64,000 nucleotides of DNA from positions 744,001 to 808,000 of the forward strand of contig CAVPHU010000001.1 of the NCBI GenBank assembly GCA_963704815.1. Direction: 5' to 3'. The notes under the pieces are model-generated. The model saw nothing but the letters and a program-made list of their open reading frames with translations. It made no database searches and was not told where the DNA came from. Both the position numbers and the translations under genes were made by a program. How positions within the stretch are numbered: the first letter of the stretch is position 1; every line of letters starts with the position of its first letter. Below, one piece after another: positions 10,391-18,700 of this stretch. This DNA comes from DATKWD01 sp963704815. Lineage in GTDB: Bacteria > Actinomycetota > Acidimicrobiia > Acidimicrobiales > Salinilacustritrichaceae.

Positions 10391-11806
10391 CGAGCGCTGA
10401 CCGCGATACGGGTCCGGTGGGCTGCACTGGCCTCGATCGCCACGAAGTCGCCACTGAGGTGGTGGGCCGCCGCGCCGGTGATGTCGACCCGCACGTACGT
10501 GCCCGGCTTGAGGGGCCCGGGTGCGGCGAAGTGCACCAGCTTGTTGTGCTCGGTCCGAGCCGTGGTCATCGACCGCGTCACGCTTCGACGGCCCCTCGAC
10601 GACTGCGACCTCGGTGCGCCCGATGCGCGCCCGATGCTTGGCGAGCGCACTGCGCTCGACGACGACACGCAGACGTTCGAATCGTTCGACACAGACCGCA
10701 TGAGGCACGAAACGATCGGCGAACTCGGCCGCTTCGGTCCCGGGACGGGGCGAGTAGATGAACGTGTAGGCGCTGTCGTACTGGGCCTCGGCGGCCACCT
10801 CGAGCGTGCGGGCGAAGTCGGCCTCGGTCTCGCCCGGGAACCCGACGATGATGTCGGTGGTCACGGCCAGGTCTCCGATGGCCGATCGGGCCGATGCCAG
10901 CCGATCGAGGTAGCGCTCGGCGGTGTAGCCCCGGTGCATCGCAGCGAGGATCCGGTCGCTGCCCGACTGGAGCGGCAGGTGGAGGTGGTCGCACACCTCG
11001 GGGGTCTCGGCCATGGCGTCGATGGTCTCGGGACGGAGGTCCTTCGGATGCGGACTCGTGTAGCGGACTCGTCGGATGCCGTCGAGGGCTGCGACCTCGC
11101 GAAGCAGGTCGGCGAACAGCGGCCGGACCCGCACGTCCTCGCCGGCTTGCCGGGCCGCCAGGGTGAGGTCGCGCCCGTAGCTGTTCACGTTCTGCCCCAG
11201 CAGGGTCACCTCGGTGACGCCGTCGGCAGCCAGCGCCGCCACCTCTGCGGCGACCTCGCTGGGGGTGCGGCTGATCTCGGGACCGCGCACGGCCGGAACG
11301 ATGCAGAAGGCACACGAGTTGTCGCAGCCGATCTGGATCGTGACCCACCCGGCCCACGGCACCTCGCGTCGGGCCGGCAGCGCGCTCGGGAACGCCGCAC
11401 GGTCTTCGGCGACGGTCTCGTCGAGCACCTCGACCACCGGACCGTGCTCACCCGCCTGGGCCAGCAGCGCGGCGGCCCGGTGGACGTTGTGGGTGCCGAA
11501 GACGACATCGACGTGCGGGGCTCGCTCGGCGATGAGGTCGCGGTCCTTCTGGGCCAGGCAGCCGCCGACCACGATCTTGAGATCCGGGTTGGCGTCCTTG
11601 CGCGACTTCAGGTGCCCGAGGGTGCCGTAGAGCTTGTTGTCGGCGTTCTCGCGGATGCAGCAGGTGTTGAGGACGACGACGTCGGCCTCGGCATCGGTGG
11701 CGGCCCGTTCGTATCCGTCGGCTTCGAGCAGGCCGGCGATGCGCTCGGAGTCGTGCTCGTTCATCTGACACCCGAAGGTGCGGACGACGTAGGTCGGCGC
11801 GGTCAT
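10387..11806 (-). CDS. miaB: tRNA-2-methylthio-N6-dimethylallyladenosine synthase (frameshifted)
   Basis: Radical-SAM methylthiotransferase acting on i6A37 made by MiaA. Domains in order: UPF0004 (FGCQMNEHDSER with Cys ligands), radical SAM with CDNSCAFC (CxxxCxxC) and a C-terminal TRAM domain. The frame changes near 10571-10577. Removing one base joins VVEGPSKRDA to SMTTARTEHNKLVHF, the conserved entry to TRAM, and gives 472 aa. It is separated from recA by a hairpin and coupled to miaA. Confidence 0.9.
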
Positions 11807-11829
11807 GCGCCGTGCAGGCTACCGGCGCG

Positions 11830-11877
11830 CACGACACCCGAGCAGACCGTGCAGGGGCGGTCGGCCCGGGTGTCGTG
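11830..11877 (-). terminator. Hairpin between recA and miaB
   Basis: Nested inverted repeat. The outer arms are cacgacacccg (11830-11840) and cgggtgtcgtg (11867-11877), 11 perfect base pairs. The inner arms are gaccg (11845-11849) and cggtc (11858-11862). There is no T-tract on either strand, so it is a candidate terminator or 3'-end stabiliser of recA mRNA. Confidence 0.5.
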
Positions 11878-11945
11878 CTGATGCCGCCGTGGTGGGGCGA
11901 GTCGGGACGGGGGTCGGAGCGAACTCGGCGATCCCCGCCCGGGAT

Positions 11946-13022
11946 CTACGAGTCGAGCGTGATCGGCTCGTCGTCGGCGTCGGTGAACTCGTCGGCCTCG
12001 GCACCAGCGTCGTCGTCGGCCGACTCGGCCTCGGGGTCGGCATCGATGCCGACCTGCCTGCGGATGCGGTCCTCGACCTCGACCATGATCTCGGGGTTGT
12101 CGTGCAGGAACGCCTTGGCGTTCTCGCGGCCCTGGCCGAGCTGTTCGCCTTCGTAGGTGTACCAAGCGCCCGACTTCTTCACCAGGCCCAGGTCGACCCC
12201 GATGTCGATCAGCGAGCCCTCGGCGCTGATGCCCTGGCCGTACATGATGTCGAACTCGGCCTGCCGGAACGGCGCCGCCACCTTGTTCTTGACGACCTTG
12301 ACCCGGGTTCGGTTGCCGACGACCTCGACGCCGTCCTTCAGTGCCTCGATGCGGCGGATGTCGAGGCGGACCGAGCTGTAGAACTTGAGGGCTCGCCCGC
12401 CCGGCGTCGTCTCGGGCGAACCGAACATGACGCCGATCTTTTCGCGCAGCTGGTTGATGAAGATGCAGATCGTCTGGGTCTTGTGGATGTTGGCCGTGAG
12501 CTTGCGGAGGGCCTGGCTCATGAGCCGGGCCTGGAGCCCGACATGGGTGTCGCCCATCTCGCCCTCGATCTCGGCGCGGGGGGTGAGCGCCGCCACGGAG
12601 TCGATGACGATCACGTCGACCGCACCCGAACGAACCAGCGTGTCGGTGATCTCGAGCGCCTGTTCGCCGGTGTCGGGCTGGGAGATGAGGAGTTCGTCGA
12701 CGTCGACCCCGATGGCCCGGGCGTAGATCGGGTCCATGGCGTGCTCGGCGTCGATGTAGGCGCAGATGCCGCCGTTGCGCTGGGCCTCGGCCACCACATG
12801 GGTGGCGAGGGTCGACTTGCCCGATGCCTCGGGGCCGAAGATCTCGATGACCCGGCCGCGGGGCAGGCCGCCGACGCCGAGGGCGAGATCGAGAGCCAGC
12901 GCTCCGGTCGACACCGTCTCGATGTCCATGGTGGTCTTCTCGCCCATCTTCATGACCGAGCCCTTCCCGTGTGCCTTTTCGATCTGGCTGAGCGCCATGT
13001 CGAGTGCCTTGTCGCGATCCAT
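11946..13022 (-). CDS. recA: Recombinase RecA
   Basis: ATP-dependent strand-exchange protein and LexA co-protease. The 358-residue protein has Walker A GPEASGKST at about residue 64, Walker B VIVIDSV, L1/L2 loops and an acidic C-terminal tail (ADDDAGAEADEFTDADDE). No intein is present. The ATG is preceded by a good Shine-Dalgarno (GAAAGGA, 9 nt before the ATG). No recX follows; the next gene downstream is miaB. The upstream region carries LexA boxes and two predicted promoters. Confidence 0.97.
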   Translation of the reverse strand: MDRDKALDMALSQIEKAHGKGSVMKMGEKTTMDIETVSTGALALDLALGVGGLPRGRVIEIFGPEASGKSTLATHVVAEAQRNGGICAYIDAEHAMDPIYARAIGVDVDELLISQPDTGEQALEITDTLVRSGAVDVIVIDSVAALTPRAEIEGEMGDTHVGLQARLMSQALRKLTANIHKTQTICIFINQLREKIGVMFGSPETTPGGRALKFYSSVRLDIRRIEALKDGVEVVGNRTRVKVVKNKVAAPFRQAEFDIMYGQGISAEGSLIDIGVDLGLVKKSGAWYTYEGEQLGQGRENAKAFLHDNPEIMVEVEDRIRRQVGIDADPEAESADDDAGAEADEFTDADDEPITLDS

Positions 13023-13083
13023 GGTGTTGCGTCCTTTCGGGTGCGGGGTTGCGGCGTCTGCGTCGGTCCGCAGCGATGAGATG

Positions 13084-13106
13084 ACCCTAAGCAGGGGGTG
13101 TGACAG
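13084..13106 (-). promoter_or_regulatory. Proximal recA promoter, RecA-NDp/PafBC-like
   Basis: On the minus strand CTGTCA (13106-13101) is followed after 11 nt by TAGGGT (13089-13084). This spacing equals that of the actinobacterial RecA-NDp motif (TTGTCRGTG-N8-TANNNT). The GTG part of the motif is not conserved, so the match is partial. Confidence 0.4.
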
Positions 13107-13155
13107 CTACGGCCGGGTCGGTCCGGAGCAAGCTTGCCACGGGCCGAATGACACC

Positions 13156-13184
13156 AAGGTAACTTCGAACAACTGTTCGGTCAA
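13156..13184 (-). promoter_or_regulatory. SOS promoter of recA with LexA box in the spacer
   Basis: On the minus strand -35 TTGACC (13184-13179) and -10 TACCTT (13161-13156) are 17 bp apart. The LexA box CGAACAACTGTTCG (13166-13179 as read on plus) fills the spacer, so LexA binding would block RNA polymerase. The predicted leader to the recA ATG is about 127 nt. Confidence 0.7.
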
Positions 13185-14338
13185 GCACCTGAGCGAACGA
13201 TTGTTCGCTGCTGCCGCAGCCACCCGATGCCTGCGAGCAGGGGCAGCACCACCACGACCACCGCAGCGCCGACCGAGAGCCGGGTGGCGGCGAGGCCGCC
13301 GACGACGGCCGGGGTGATCAGCGAGGCGATCCGGGACCCGGCGGTCAGGGCTCCGAGCCCTGCCCCGGTGCGTCCGGGTCGCTGAGCCGCTTCGTCGTAG
13401 AGCCGCGGGAACAGCGGCGCGATGCCCATCCCGGCGAGGACGAACAGCAGGAGCGCCAGGATCTCGGATCGAGCCAGCGATGCCCCGGTGATCCCGACCG
13501 CGGCGACGAGCAGCGCGGCGTTCAGCAGACGATCGGCGCCGAGGCGGGCCTGGAGCCAGTCGCCGGCGAACCGGCCGCTCGTCATCCCCACGGTGAAGGC
13601 CACGAACCCGAGGCCGGCGACCCCTGCGGACGACCCGAGGTCGTCGGTGAGCCGGAAGGCGGCCCAGTCGCTCGAGGTGATCTCGACCGCGAGCGCCGCG
13701 CCGCCGAGCAGCGCGAAGACGAGCAACGAGGGCGCTCGGGACCCGGGCGCGGCCTGCTCGCCATCGACCGACGCGGCCGCTTCGTCGGTTCGAAGCAGCC
13801 CGGTGGCCACCACGACGAGACCGACGCTCAGGAGCGCCGCCGAGACCAGCAGGTGGGTCTGGATCGAGATGCCGCTCGCGGCGACCCGCGCCGACGCGAT
13901 GCCGCCCATCACGGTTCCCATGCTCCACAGTCCGTGGAGTCGGTTCATCACCGGCGTGCTCCGGCGCGCGCTGATCCACGAGGCCTGCAGGTTCATGCCC
14001 GAATCGGCGATGAGGTCGAACGCCGAGATGGCGGCGAGGCCCAGAAGGAGCAGCGGGACCCGGTCGGCGAGGGCGATGAGCACGAGTCCGGCGATGAGCC
14101 CGAAGCCGCCTCCGATCACCACACGCCGCGATCCGAAGCGTTCGATCAAGGGACTCACGACCGCACTTCCGACGACGCCGAAGGCCCCCGCCGCCGCCAG
14201 GATCAGGCCGATGTCGTCGACTGCGAGGTCGAGCCGATCGCGGATCTCGGGAAGTCGGGGCACGAACGAGGCCACCACGACCCCGTTGATGAAGAACTGC
14301 CCGCCGACCGATGCGAGCGCACGCCGATCGCCGGTCAA
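13181..14338 (-). CDS. MFS transporter
   Basis: Integral membrane protein of about 385 residues with 12 predicted hydrophobic segments and a central polar loop around residues 195-215. It resembles MFS proteins of the YbjJ/FucP-like type, with an LPEIRDRL loop after the first segment and ERFGSRR in the loop between segments 2 and 3. The substrate is unknown. The only full-length start is TTG at 14338, which fits a start 42 nt after cinA; the true start is uncertain. Its last codons carry a LexA box, probably serving recA. Confidence 0.75.
   Translation of the reverse strand: MTGDRRALASVGGQFFINGVVVASFVPRLPEIRDRLDLAVDDIGLILAAAGAFGVVGSAVVSPLIERFGSRRVVIGGGFGLIAGLVLIALADRVPLLLLGLAAISAFDLIADSGMNLQASWISARRSTPVMNRLHGLWSMGTVMGGIASARVAASGISIQTHLLVSAALLSVGLVVVATGLLRTDEAAASVDGEQAAPGSRAPSLLVFALLGGAALAVEITSSDWAAFRLTDDLGSSAGVAGLGFVAFTVGMTSGRFAGDWLQARLGADRLLNAALLVAAVGITGASLARSEILALLLFVLAGMGIAPLFPRLYDEAAQRPGRTGAGLGALTAGSRIASLITPAVVGGLAATRLSVGAAVVVVVLPLLAGIGWLRQQRTIVRSGA
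13194..13207. promoter_or_regulatory. Second LexA box
   Basis: CGAACGATTGTTCG is a perfect CGAAC-N4-GTTCG palindrome. It lies 28 bp from the first box and inside the last codons of the MFS gene. It is probably a second LexA site upstream of the recA -35. Confidence 0.65.
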
Positions 14339-14380
14339 CGACGCTGGATTCGTCGGCCGGCGGTGTCGTGCACTGCGCCC

Positions 14381-15619
14381 TCAGTCTCGAGCGAGCAGAC
14401 GGTGGCGCAGGTGGTCGAGCGCGCTGATGACCGCGAACTGGCGGATCAGCTCGCGGTCGCCCGGCAACCGAACTCGGACCGCCTCGACGGCACCGCCGAC
14501 CGACGAACCGATCCACACGGTTCCGACGGGCTGACCCTCCTGTTCGTCGGGCCCTGCGACTCCCGACAGGGCGAGTCCGACATCGGCACCGAGGCGGTCG
14601 CAGGCTCCGACCGCCATGTCGCGCACCGCTGCCTCGCTCACCACCGGTCCGTCGGCCACACCGAGCAGGGTGCGCTTCACGTCGGATGCGTAGGACACGA
14701 TGCCGCCGCGGAACCACCGGCTGGCGCCGGGCACGGCGGTGACCCGAGCGCCGACCATCCCACCGGTGAGCGACTCGGCGAGCGCGAGCGTCGAACCCTG
14801 CGCCATCAGCAGCTCGCCGACCGCGTGCTCCATGGTCTCGTGGTCGATGCCGAACACCAGGGCACCGAGCACCGCGCGGAGTCGTGCCTCCTCGGCGTCG
14901 AGGATGCGGTCGGCCAGAATCGCATCGTCCGCCTTCACCGTCAGGCGCACCTTCAGGCCCTCCCAGCCGCTGGCGTTGAACGCCAAGGTCGCGGACCTTC
15001 GTTCCTCGAGGTCGGCGATCACCCCGGCCAGCCGTTCGGCGAGACCCGACTCGCTCTCACCCCACGTGCGCAGGGTCCGCGAACGGATGACGGCGCGATG
15101 GCCCGCTCGAGCGGTGATGTCGGGAATCACCTCCTCCTCGATGAGGACCTTCATCTCACGCGGCACGCCGGGGACCGCATAGATCACCTTGGCGCCGACC
15201 GGGCACGCGAGGCCCGGTGCCGTGCCGGGCTGGGTGTCGAAGGCCCTCCCCCCTGCCGGCACGTCGGCCTGCCGCTCGTTGTTGGCGGGCATGTGGCGAC
15301 CGCGGGCGCTGAACATGGCTCGGATGCGCTCGACCAGGTCGGGCTGCCGGACGAGGTCGACGCCCATGACCTCCGCGATCGCCTCCCGGGTGATGTCGTC
15401 GTGGGTCGGCCCGAGACCACCACAGCAGATCACGACGTCGTTCTCGTCCACGGCGTGCCGGAGCGCGGTGACCATCCTTGCGTGGTTGTCGCCGACCCGA
15501 GTGTGACGAAAGCTGTCGATGCCGGCGTCAGCGAGGTGTTGACCGATCCACGCCGAATTGGTGTCGACGATCTGACCGAGCAGCAACTCGGTTCCGATGG
15601 CGATGACCTCGGCCTGCAT
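14381..15619 (-). CDS. cinA: CinA family protein (NMN deamidase/competence-damage type)
   Basis: The 412-residue protein has an N-terminal MoaB/Mog-like domain (IGTELLLGQIVDTNS, CCGGLGPTHDD) and a C-terminal CinA amidase domain (AESLTGGMVGARVT and SGVAGPD). The two-domain form usually has ADP-ribose pyrophosphatase and NMN amidase activities. cinA next to recA is a common actinobacterial arrangement. The start lacks a ribosome-binding site but has TACCGT 7 nt upstream, so it is probably leaderless. Confidence 0.9.
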   Translation of the reverse strand: MQAEVIAIGTELLLGQIVDTNSAWIGQHLADAGIDSFRHTRVGDNHARMVTALRHAVDENDVVICCGGLGPTHDDITREAIAEVMGVDLVRQPDLVERIRAMFSARGRHMPANNERQADVPAGGRAFDTQPGTAPGLACPVGAKVIYAVPGVPREMKVLIEEEVIPDITARAGHRAVIRSRTLRTWGESESGLAERLAGVIADLEERRSATLAFNASGWEGLKVRLTVKADDAILADRILDAEEARLRAVLGALVFGIDHETMEHAVGELLMAQGSTLALAESLTGGMVGARVTAVPGASRWFRGGIVSYASDVKRTLLGVADGPVVSEAAVRDMAVGACDRLGADVGLALSGVAGPDEQEGQPVGTVWIGSSVGGAVEAVRVRLPGDRELIRQFAVISALDHLRHRLLARD

Positions 15620-15626
15620 CGCGGCG

Positions 15627-15632
15627 ACGGTA
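15627..15632 (-). promoter_or_regulatory. -10 box of cinA
   Basis: TACCGT on the minus strand, 7 nt before the ATG at 15619; this geometry predicts a leaderless mRNA. Confidence 0.5.
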
Positions 15633-15671
15633 TCGGCTCAGCCCGGGTCGCCCGGTGTCGGACCGCTCGCC

Positions 15672-15677
15672 TAGCGT
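15672..15677 (+). promoter_or_regulatory. -10 box of phosphodiesterase gene
   Basis: TAGCGT, 7 nt before GTG 15685, with no Shine-Dalgarno; predicts a leaderless transcript. Confidence 0.45.
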
Positions 15678-15684
15678 CGCGCCC

Positions 15685-17247
15685 GTGGCGGATCCCCGAT
15701 TGCTGTACCTGGGCCTCGACGCGTGCGACTCCCGCGTCGTCGAGGGCTGGATGCGCTCCGGCCTGCTCCCGGCCCTCGCGGCGCTCGCCGAAGAAGCCAT
15801 GGTCACGCCGACCAAGGCACCGTACGGCACCTTCGTCGGTTCGACCTGGCCGAGCTTCGCCACGGGCATGCGACCCGAACATCACCACCACTGGAACTGG
15901 ATCCACGTCGAGCACGACCACACCGACCACTACGTCTCCCCGCGGCACCAGGCGGGCAGGCCGTTCTGGATCGACCTCGACCGGGCGGGGCTCCGGGTCG
16001 CGGTCGCAGACGTGCCCCACAGCCTCGCCCCGGCGAGCTTCAGCGGCAGTTTCATCTCCGAGTGGGGATGCCACGACCGCCTCGAAGGCACCCAATGGAC
16101 ACCGTCGGACCTGATCAACCGGATCGGCGTGCCTCCCCATCCGGTGGGGTGCCGGCCTGCGCCGCCGCACTCGCAACGATTCGCCGCGTGCGACCCGCAT
16201 CACCGATCGGGCCTGGTCCGGAGCGCCGAGGAGACCGCAGCACTCGTCGACGACCTGCTCGTTGGCATCGACCGCAAGCAACAGGTGGTCGAGTTCCTGA
16301 TCGACGACGGGCACGACGCGGTGATCAGCGTGTTCTGCGAGTCGCACTGTGTCGGTCACCAGTTGTGGCACGTCCACGACCCTCGTCACGACCGCCACGA
16401 CCCATCGGTGCGTGCGTCACTCGAACGCGACCCGATGCTCTCGGTCTACCAGCGGCTCGACCAGGCCATCGGGGCGCTGCTCGATCGGGTCGGGCCCGAG
16501 ACGACGGTCATGGTCCATCTCAGCCATGGCATGCAGGCGCACCATGACGGCACCCACATCCTCGACCCGCTGTTGTGGCGGATCGAGGAGGTCGAGGCGG
16601 GCCGCACACCCGGGCGCCTGAGCCGCCTGCTGGAACGGGCGCCGGTCGAGCTGAGCGGACCGGTCCTTCGGCGCGCCTACGAGTGGGCCGGACGCAAGCC
16701 GGTCTCGACCGCCCCGTCCGACGCGGCAGGTCGCGCGAGCCGCCGGTTCTACCAGATCCACAACAACACGGTCGTGGGGGGCATCAGGATCAACCAGCGC
16801 GGACACGAACAGCCGGGTGTGGTCGCGGCGGCCGACTGCGACGACGTGCTCGACCTCGTCCGGCGCCGTCTCTCGTCGGTCATCAACCTCCGCTCGGGCG
16901 AACCGATCGTCGAGCGGTTCGTGCGGGGTGAGGACGTCCACGAGGGCGGCGACGCTGCCCTGCTGCCCGACCTCTACATCGAGTGGAACCGGTCGGCGCA
17001 GATCGAGCGGGTCTGGAGTCCCGAGCTCGGCATCGTCCGGGTCCCGTACCTCCATTGGCGAACCGGCGACCACAACGACGACGGCACCCTCTTCGTCAGG
17101 GGGCCCGACATCACACCCGGCCATCACTCCGAGCCGATCGACGTCGTCGATCTCCCCGTGACGATCTGCCGGCGTCTGGGTTCCGAGCTGCCCGATGCCG
17201 ACGGCACGTCGATGCCGTGGGCCGACCAGAACCGCCAGCATGCGTGA
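15685..17247 (+). CDS. Alkaline-phosphatase-superfamily phosphodiesterase-like protein
   Basis: The protein of about 520 residues resembles type I phosphodiesterase/nucleotide pyrophosphatases. GLDACD (Asp12) and STWPSFATG (Thr54 as likely nucleophile) fit the first metal and nucleophile motifs. The usual SDHG appears as LSHGM near residue 281, so the Asp ligand is replaced by Ser. The PDxxGH motif appears as HCVGH near 221-225. Activity may therefore differ from the family. GTG 15685 is chosen because TAGCGT lies 7 nt upstream; an in-frame GTG at 15655 is possible. It overlaps the glycosyltransferase gene by 8 bp, suggesting a shared job on a glycan or lipid-linked sugar. Confidence 0.75.
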   Translation: MADPRLLYLGLDACDSRVVEGWMRSGLLPALAALAEEAMVTPTKAPYGTFVGSTWPSFATGMRPEHHHHWNWIHVEHDHTDHYVSPRHQAGRPFWIDLDRAGLRVAVADVPHSLAPASFSGSFISEWGCHDRLEGTQWTPSDLINRIGVPPHPVGCRPAPPHSQRFAACDPHHRSGLVRSAEETAALVDDLLVGIDRKQQVVEFLIDDGHDAVISVFCESHCVGHQLWHVHDPRHDRHDPSVRASLERDPMLSVYQRLDQAIGALLDRVGPETTVMVHLSHGMQAHHDGTHILDPLLWRIEEVEAGRTPGRLSRLLERAPVELSGPVLRRAYEWAGRKPVSTAPSDAAGRASRRFYQIHNNTVVGGIRINQRGHEQPGVVAAADCDDVLDLVRRRLSSVINLRSGEPIVERFVRGEDVHEGGDAALLPDLYIEWNRSAQIERVWSPELGIVRVPYLHWRTGDHNDDGTLFVRGPDITPGHHSEPIDVVDLPVTICRRLGSELPDADGTSMPWADQNRQHA

Positions 17248-18109
17248 ACGCACCCGGTCGGCGGTCGCCCGAATGCGGCTGGACCAGCGGATCCGCCACG
17301 CCACCGACCTCGCAGCGAGGGCCTGGCACCTGGTCGACCACGTCTCGCGTCGCTCGGCCGACCACGAAGCCCGTCTCGAGCACCTCGAACGCCTGGCCTC
17401 GATCCACACCACCATGACCTGGATCGAGCAGGCCGTGATCCCCGAGGACTCCCTCGTGAGCGTCATCACCGTGACCCGCAACCGCTCGCCGCTGTTGGCC
17501 GAGGCCCTGGCGAGCGTGTCGGCGCAGCAGTACACGAACTGGGAGCTGATCCTCATCGACGACGGCAGCGATCCCGACCACCACGACGCGCTCGTCGAGA
17601 TGGCGGCCCGAGACGACCGCATCATCGAGACCGAGCAACGTGGCAGCGGCCTCGCCGCCGGTCGAAACGCCGGACGCCGAGCCGCGTCGGGGGCGTTCAT
17701 CACCTATCTCGACGACGACAACCTCATGGACCCGCGGTGGCTCAAGGCGGTCGTCTGGGGATTCGGCCAGCGACCCGATGTCGACCTCTTCTGTGGGGCC
17801 CGGCTGATCGACGACATCGACCGGGCCCGCGGACTCCCGGGGGGTGGAGGCCCCTTCATCCAGTTCGAGGAGATCGATGCCGCGATCCTCGAGCGCCGGA
17901 TGCAGAGCGACATCGGCTCGTTCGCTCACCGTGCGTCGGTCGACACGCTCTCGGACGAACGGTTCGCTCGCTGCGACGACTGGGACTGGCTGGCCCGGGC
18001 GACGCGGAGCCATCCCTACGCCACACTCCCCTGCATCGCCCAGACCTATCGCACCAGCGCGGCGGGTCGGATGAGCGAGGGTGCCACCGCGATCGGCGAC
18101 TCAGGCTGA
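17240..18109 (+). CDS. Family 2 glycosyltransferase
   Basis: Inverting GT-A glycosyltransferase of 289 residues. After an N-terminal helical extension of about 70 residues comes the nucleotide-sugar domain: SVITVTRNR, ILIDDGSDPD, a GRNAGRRAASG helix and the DxD site YLDDDN. CDDWDW near residue 245 is the likely catalytic-base region. Start ATG 17240 overlaps the phosphodiesterase stop, so the two are co-translated. The gene ends tail to tail with pgsA, overlapping by 9 bp. Donor and acceptor are unknown. Confidence 0.82.
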   Translation: MRERTRSAVARMRLDQRIRHATDLAARAWHLVDHVSRRSADHEARLEHLERLASIHTTMTWIEQAVIPEDSLVSVITVTRNRSPLLAEALASVSAQQYTNWELILIDDGSDPDHHDALVEMAARDDRIIETEQRGSGLAAGRNAGRRAASGAFITYLDDDNLMDPRWLKAVVWGFGQRPDVDLFCGARLIDDIDRARGLPGGGGPFIQFEEIDAAILERRMQSDIGSFAHRASVDTLSDERFARCDDWDWLARATRSHPYATLPCIAQTYRTSAAGRMSEGATAIGDSG

Positions 18110-18700
18110 CTCGGAGCGGGCCATGGTCGATGCCGCGGCTCGCCCGTCGAGGACGTAGTTGACGCCGGTGACGACGGTCAGCGCCACGGCGACCCAGAGC
18201 ACGGTGTTGGGAATCCAGGTCGCCTGCTCTGCGGTGAGCGGCAGCAGGGCGAATCCGATGGCGATCTCCTGGACGACGGTCTTGACCTTCGCCCAGTAGC
18301 GGGCCTCGATGGCCAGGCCGCGATGGCCGTAGTACGAGCGCAGCGCCTGGATGCCGAGCTCACGGGCGGTGATGATCGCGATCGGGAACCACCAGAACCG
18401 TCCGGCTGCGACCAACGCCCAGGCCGTCCCGAGCACCAGGACCTTGTCGGCGAGGGGATCGAGGAAGGCTCCCGATCGAGTCGTCCCGTACTTGCGGGCG
18501 AGGTGACCGTCGATGCCATCGCTCGCTGCGAGCACGATCCACAGGGCCAGCGCCGGCCACGAATGGCCGTTGGTCACGATCATCCACAGCAGGTAGGGCG
18601 TGATCAGCAGCCGGGTGATGGTCAGAGCGTTGGCCGGCGTCGCCAGGGCCGACGGGCCGAAGGAGAGGTGCGGCTCGGCCGACGACTCCGCCATGTTCAC
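18101..18700 (-). CDS. pgsA: CDP-diacylglycerol--glycerol-3-phosphate 3-phosphatidyltransferase
   Basis: Membrane CDP-alcohol phosphatidyltransferase making phosphatidylglycerol phosphate. The 199-residue protein carries the full signature DGIDGHLAR followed by GAFLDPLAD (Asp ligands spaced as DxxDGxxAR-x8-GxxxDxxxD) and several membrane segments. GTG 18700 overlaps the rimO stop (GTGA); an ATG two codons in is also possible. The rimO-pgsA pairing is common in Actinobacteria. Other CDP-alcohol transferases, such as phosphatidylinositol phosphate synthase, are less likely. Confidence 0.85.
   Translation of the reverse strand: MNMAESSAEPHLSFGPSALATPANALTITRLLITPYLLWMIVTNGHSWPALALWIVLAASDGIDGHLARKYGTTRSGAFLDPLADKVLVLGTAWALVAAGRFWWFPIAIITARELGIQALRSYYGHRGLAIEARYWAKVKTVVQEIAIGFALLPLTAEQATWIPNTVLWVAVALTVVTGVNYVLDGRAAASTMARSESA

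Noticed and set aside
13853..16114. 753-codon plus-strand frame over the MFS and cinA genes
   Set aside because: Its translation is charged low-complexity sequence; only its end coincides with the phosphodiesterase region and in another frame.
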